From: an uncultured Bacilli bacterium
GTDB taxonomy: Bacteria; Bacillota_I; Bacilli_A; RF39; UBA660
Length of the DNA stretch: 51,890 nucleotides
Direction: 5' to 3'
Assembly (NCBI GenBank): GCA_910586295.1
Contig: CAJUGE010000057.1
Span: 1-51,890 of the forward strand
The notes below the pieces were generated by a model. It did not search any database. It saw only the letters and a list, made by a program, of their open reading frames with translations, and was not told the origin of the DNA. The translations under genes and the position numbers were made by a program. Shown one piece after another: positions 50,717-51,890 of the stretch. The number at the start of each line of letters is the position of its first letter. Within the stretch, counting starts at the first letter, position 1.

Positions 50717-51135
50717 ATTATGGAATAAATTGATAGTTTATGGTTGTAGCAAATTGTATATAAAGCAAGTGATGTTATTAAGAATTTACCTGTTTCATAT
50801 CCGCTATAAGTTGCTTGAGTTATCATACATTCATCTGCTATTTGTTGTTGTGTTAATCCTAATTTCATTCTCAACTCTTTAAGATTCAATCCAATCTTTT
50901 TCTTATCTAATTTATCAACTTTTTTAAAATTATCATTTGAACGAGATAATCCTGTAATATAATCTAAAGAATATTGATAAAGATTAGAGAATTTAACTAA
51001 TTTAGGAAGGGGCATAGTATCGTGATTATTTTCCCATCCAGCAACAGTTTTTCTTGAAACACCAAATATAAATCCTAATTCATCTTGAGTCATTTCTAAT
51101 TCTTCTCTACAAAACTTAATATTATTATCTAACAT
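50710..51135 (-). CDS. Double HTH (XRE) regulator
   Basis: The protein has 141 aa. ATG at 51135 (reading left) is preferred over GTG 51138 because GGTGAT is 5 bases upstream. It contains two Cro/CI-type HTH domains: IKFCREELEMTQDELGFIFG with SRKTVAGWEN, and LKELRMKLGLTQQQIADECM with TQATYSGYETG. It is transcribed convergently to the restriction operon and divergently from the small membrane protein gene, and it may control one or both. Two HTHs in one chain could act as an intramolecular dimer. Confidence 0.85.
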   Translation of the reverse strand: MLDNNIKFCREELEMTQDELGFIFGVSRKTVAGWENNHDTMPLPKLVKFSNLYQYSLDYITGLSRSNDNFKKVDKLDKKKIGLNLKELRMKLGLTQQQIADECMITQATYSGYETGKFLITSLALYTICYNHKLSIYSIIK

Positions 51136-51209
51136 CACTAATCACCACATATAATTTTCCCATTTATTTAATAAATATAAGCAAAAGGCTGGGTCATTTT
51201 ATAAAAGAG

Positions 51210-51218
51210 TGATATAAT
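51210..51218 (+). promoter_or_regulatory. Extended -10 promoter
   Basis: TGATATAAT lies 19 bp before the start of the membrane protein gene. There is no good -35. It is divergent from the HTH regulator gene. Confidence 0.55.
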
Positions 51219-51237
51219 GTTTTAGGAGGAGGATATT

Positions 51238-51534
51238 ATGTATTTAAGTTTTGAAGATTTAATATTATGTATATTAAAAGCATTAATCCTAACTTTTATT
51301 ATATTTGGATTAGGATTATTAGTAGGCTTTGATTATCATTTAGGAGTTGTTTACTGTAATTTGATGAATATACCAAAAGATTTAGCACTTTCAATGGTTA
51401 GTCCGGGTATGGCTATTAATATTGGAATATTATTATTTGTTTTTGAAATGATTGGATTACACTTTATAGTGAAATTATTTAAAAAATTTAATATGTTCAA
51501 TAACTTCTGTGAATTTCTAAGTTTAGATTATTAA
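51238..51534 (+). CDS. Small membrane protein
   Basis: The protein has 98 aa and starts at ATG behind TTAGGAGGAGG. It has two or three hydrophobic segments: ILKALILTFIIFGLGLLVGF, and ININGILLF-like stretch MAINIGILLFVFEMIGLHFI. It ends in a charged KLFKKF amphipathic region. No family is recognised. It is followed 11 bases later by an XRE gene, so membrane protein and regulator may form a small two-gene unit. Confidence 0.7.
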   Translation: MYLSFEDLILCILKALILTFIIFGLGLLVGFDYHLGVVYCNLMNIPKDLALSMVSPGMAINIGILLFVFEMIGLHFIVKLFKKFNMFNNFCEFLSLDY

Positions 51535-51545
51535 TAAGTAGGATT

Positions 51546-51764
51546 ATGGATAAAAAGTATATAGGAAAATTTATTTCTAATATAAGAGAAGAAAAAAAGT
51601 TGACTCAAGAAGAATTAGCAAAGAGTTTAGGAGTTTCTAAAAGAAAAATTCAAAAAATAGAAAAAGGAAAATTCAAAATAAATTCTGATGTTATAATACC
51701 ATTATGTAATGAGTTAAAAATATCAATTTATGAATTTTTAAATGGTCATAAAGACATCTGGTAA
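51546..51764 (+). CDS. XRE-family helix-turn-helix regulator
   Basis: The protein has 72 aa and consists of a single HTH: GKFISNIREEKKLTQEELAK, then VSKRKIQKIEKGKFKI, then VIIPLCNELKISIYEFLNG. Layout and length are standard for small XRE repressors. The ribosome site is weak (AAGTAGGATT). It probably regulates its own operon. Confidence 0.85.
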   Translation: MDKKYIGKFISNIREEKKLTQEELAKSLGVSKRKIQKIEKGKFKINSDVIIPLCNELKISIYEFLNGHKDIW

Positions 51765-51890
51765 TATGTCAAGATAAATATTAAATTTTCCCAGAAATGT
51801 CTTTAGCAGTTTTATCGGAACTTTCTGCTTTATCAAATAAATATCAAGCCATACTTAAAACTGTGTGCATAAGTTGCAAACTGTTCGTAG
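51765..51890 (+). other. Window end; possible partial reading frame
   Basis: From ATG 51802 or so the frame stays open to the end (begins MSLAVLSELSALSNKY) but has no ribosome site. The opposite strand shows FDKAESSDKTAKDISGKI before a stop. Neither can be assigned. No amidase 3' half is seen here. Confidence 0.2.

Larger units (their letters stand above)
40338..51764. mobile_element. Second accessory region (probable element or defence island), right end outside window
   Basis: The segment starts where amidase similarity ends and carries its own serine recombinase, phage-type phosphoesterase, restriction-modification operon and HTH regulators. The missing amidase 3' half is not found before the window ends, so a right boundary cannot be set. 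It may also be several smaller insertions. Confidence 0.45.

Noticed and set aside
1..51890. CRISPR array, tRNA, rRNA or insertion sequence with DDE transposase
   Set aside because: No regularly spaced repeats, no cloverleaf or rRNA segments and no transposase frame were seen.
51765..51890. 3' half of the amidase gene at the window end
   Set aside because: Neither strand encodes amidase blocks; the sequence ends before any recognisable boundary.

Overview
The window is very AT-rich, strongly prefers AGA/AAA/GAA codons, uses TGA as stop, and carries AGGAGG-type ribosome sites. This points to a low-GC Bacillota host (gut Bacilli/Erysipelotrichia-like or Clostridia-like). No rRNA, tRNA or core housekeeping gene is present, so the host cannot be placed more finely.

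Most of the window (about 1-40,095) is an apparently complete integrative and conjugative element of the clostridial Tn1549-like kind. From left to right it holds: (1) a surface module of an exported protein, a thioester-domain/CnaB adhesin with a VPNTG sorting signal, and its sortase; (2) a giant ArdC/methylase/helicase polypeptide of 2,522 aa, inside which a second gene of the TnpV family is encoded in another frame; (3) small replication and regulation genes (paralogue pair, HTH proteins, DUF3848-like, DUF3991/Toprim primase-like); (4) a hairpin-rich candidate oriT followed by DUF3789-like, MobC, an LPD11-like protein and the relaxase, interrupted by a GyrI-like cassette flanked by inverted repeats; (5) the transfer machine: PcfB/DUF3801, ArdC-like, VirD4, VirB2-like (Maff2), TrbL/VirB6, four small polyvalent-type proteins, PrgI, VirB4, and a CD1108-like protein with a cysteine-peptidase domain; (6) a cargo operon: truncated AraC-type cupin, ECF sigma factor, membrane anti-sigma-like protein, FtsX-type ABC permease and ATPase, PASTA-domain membrane protein, KTR cysteine-rich protein; (7) an orphan leader-peptide/attenuator, a sigma-like regulator, a structured non-coding stretch, a MazF toxin pair, and a large serine recombinase at the right end.

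Just beyond the recombinase is a fragment of an N-acetylmuramoyl-L-alanine amidase gene. It begins at its GHGG motif and is cut again about 80 codons later. The conjugative element therefore seems to sit inside an amidase gene. A 7-bp repeat (CTAACAA) at 27-33 and 40089-40095 is a candidate attachment core.

From about 40,340 to 51,764 a second accessory region begins. It holds a phage-type phosphoesterase overlapped by a second serine recombinase, a SWIM zinc-finger protein, a DUF4238 protein, a complete type I restriction-modification operon (hsdR-hsdM-hsdS), a convergent double-HTH regulator, a small membrane protein and an XRE regulator. It looks like a defence island or a second mobile element whose far end lies outside the window.

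The observations I consider most worth following are the overprinted TnpV gene, the ECF/ABC/PASTA/KTR module, the attenuator with no obvious gene behind it, the structured RNA candidate at 37,216-37,560, and the doubly interrupted amidase gene.
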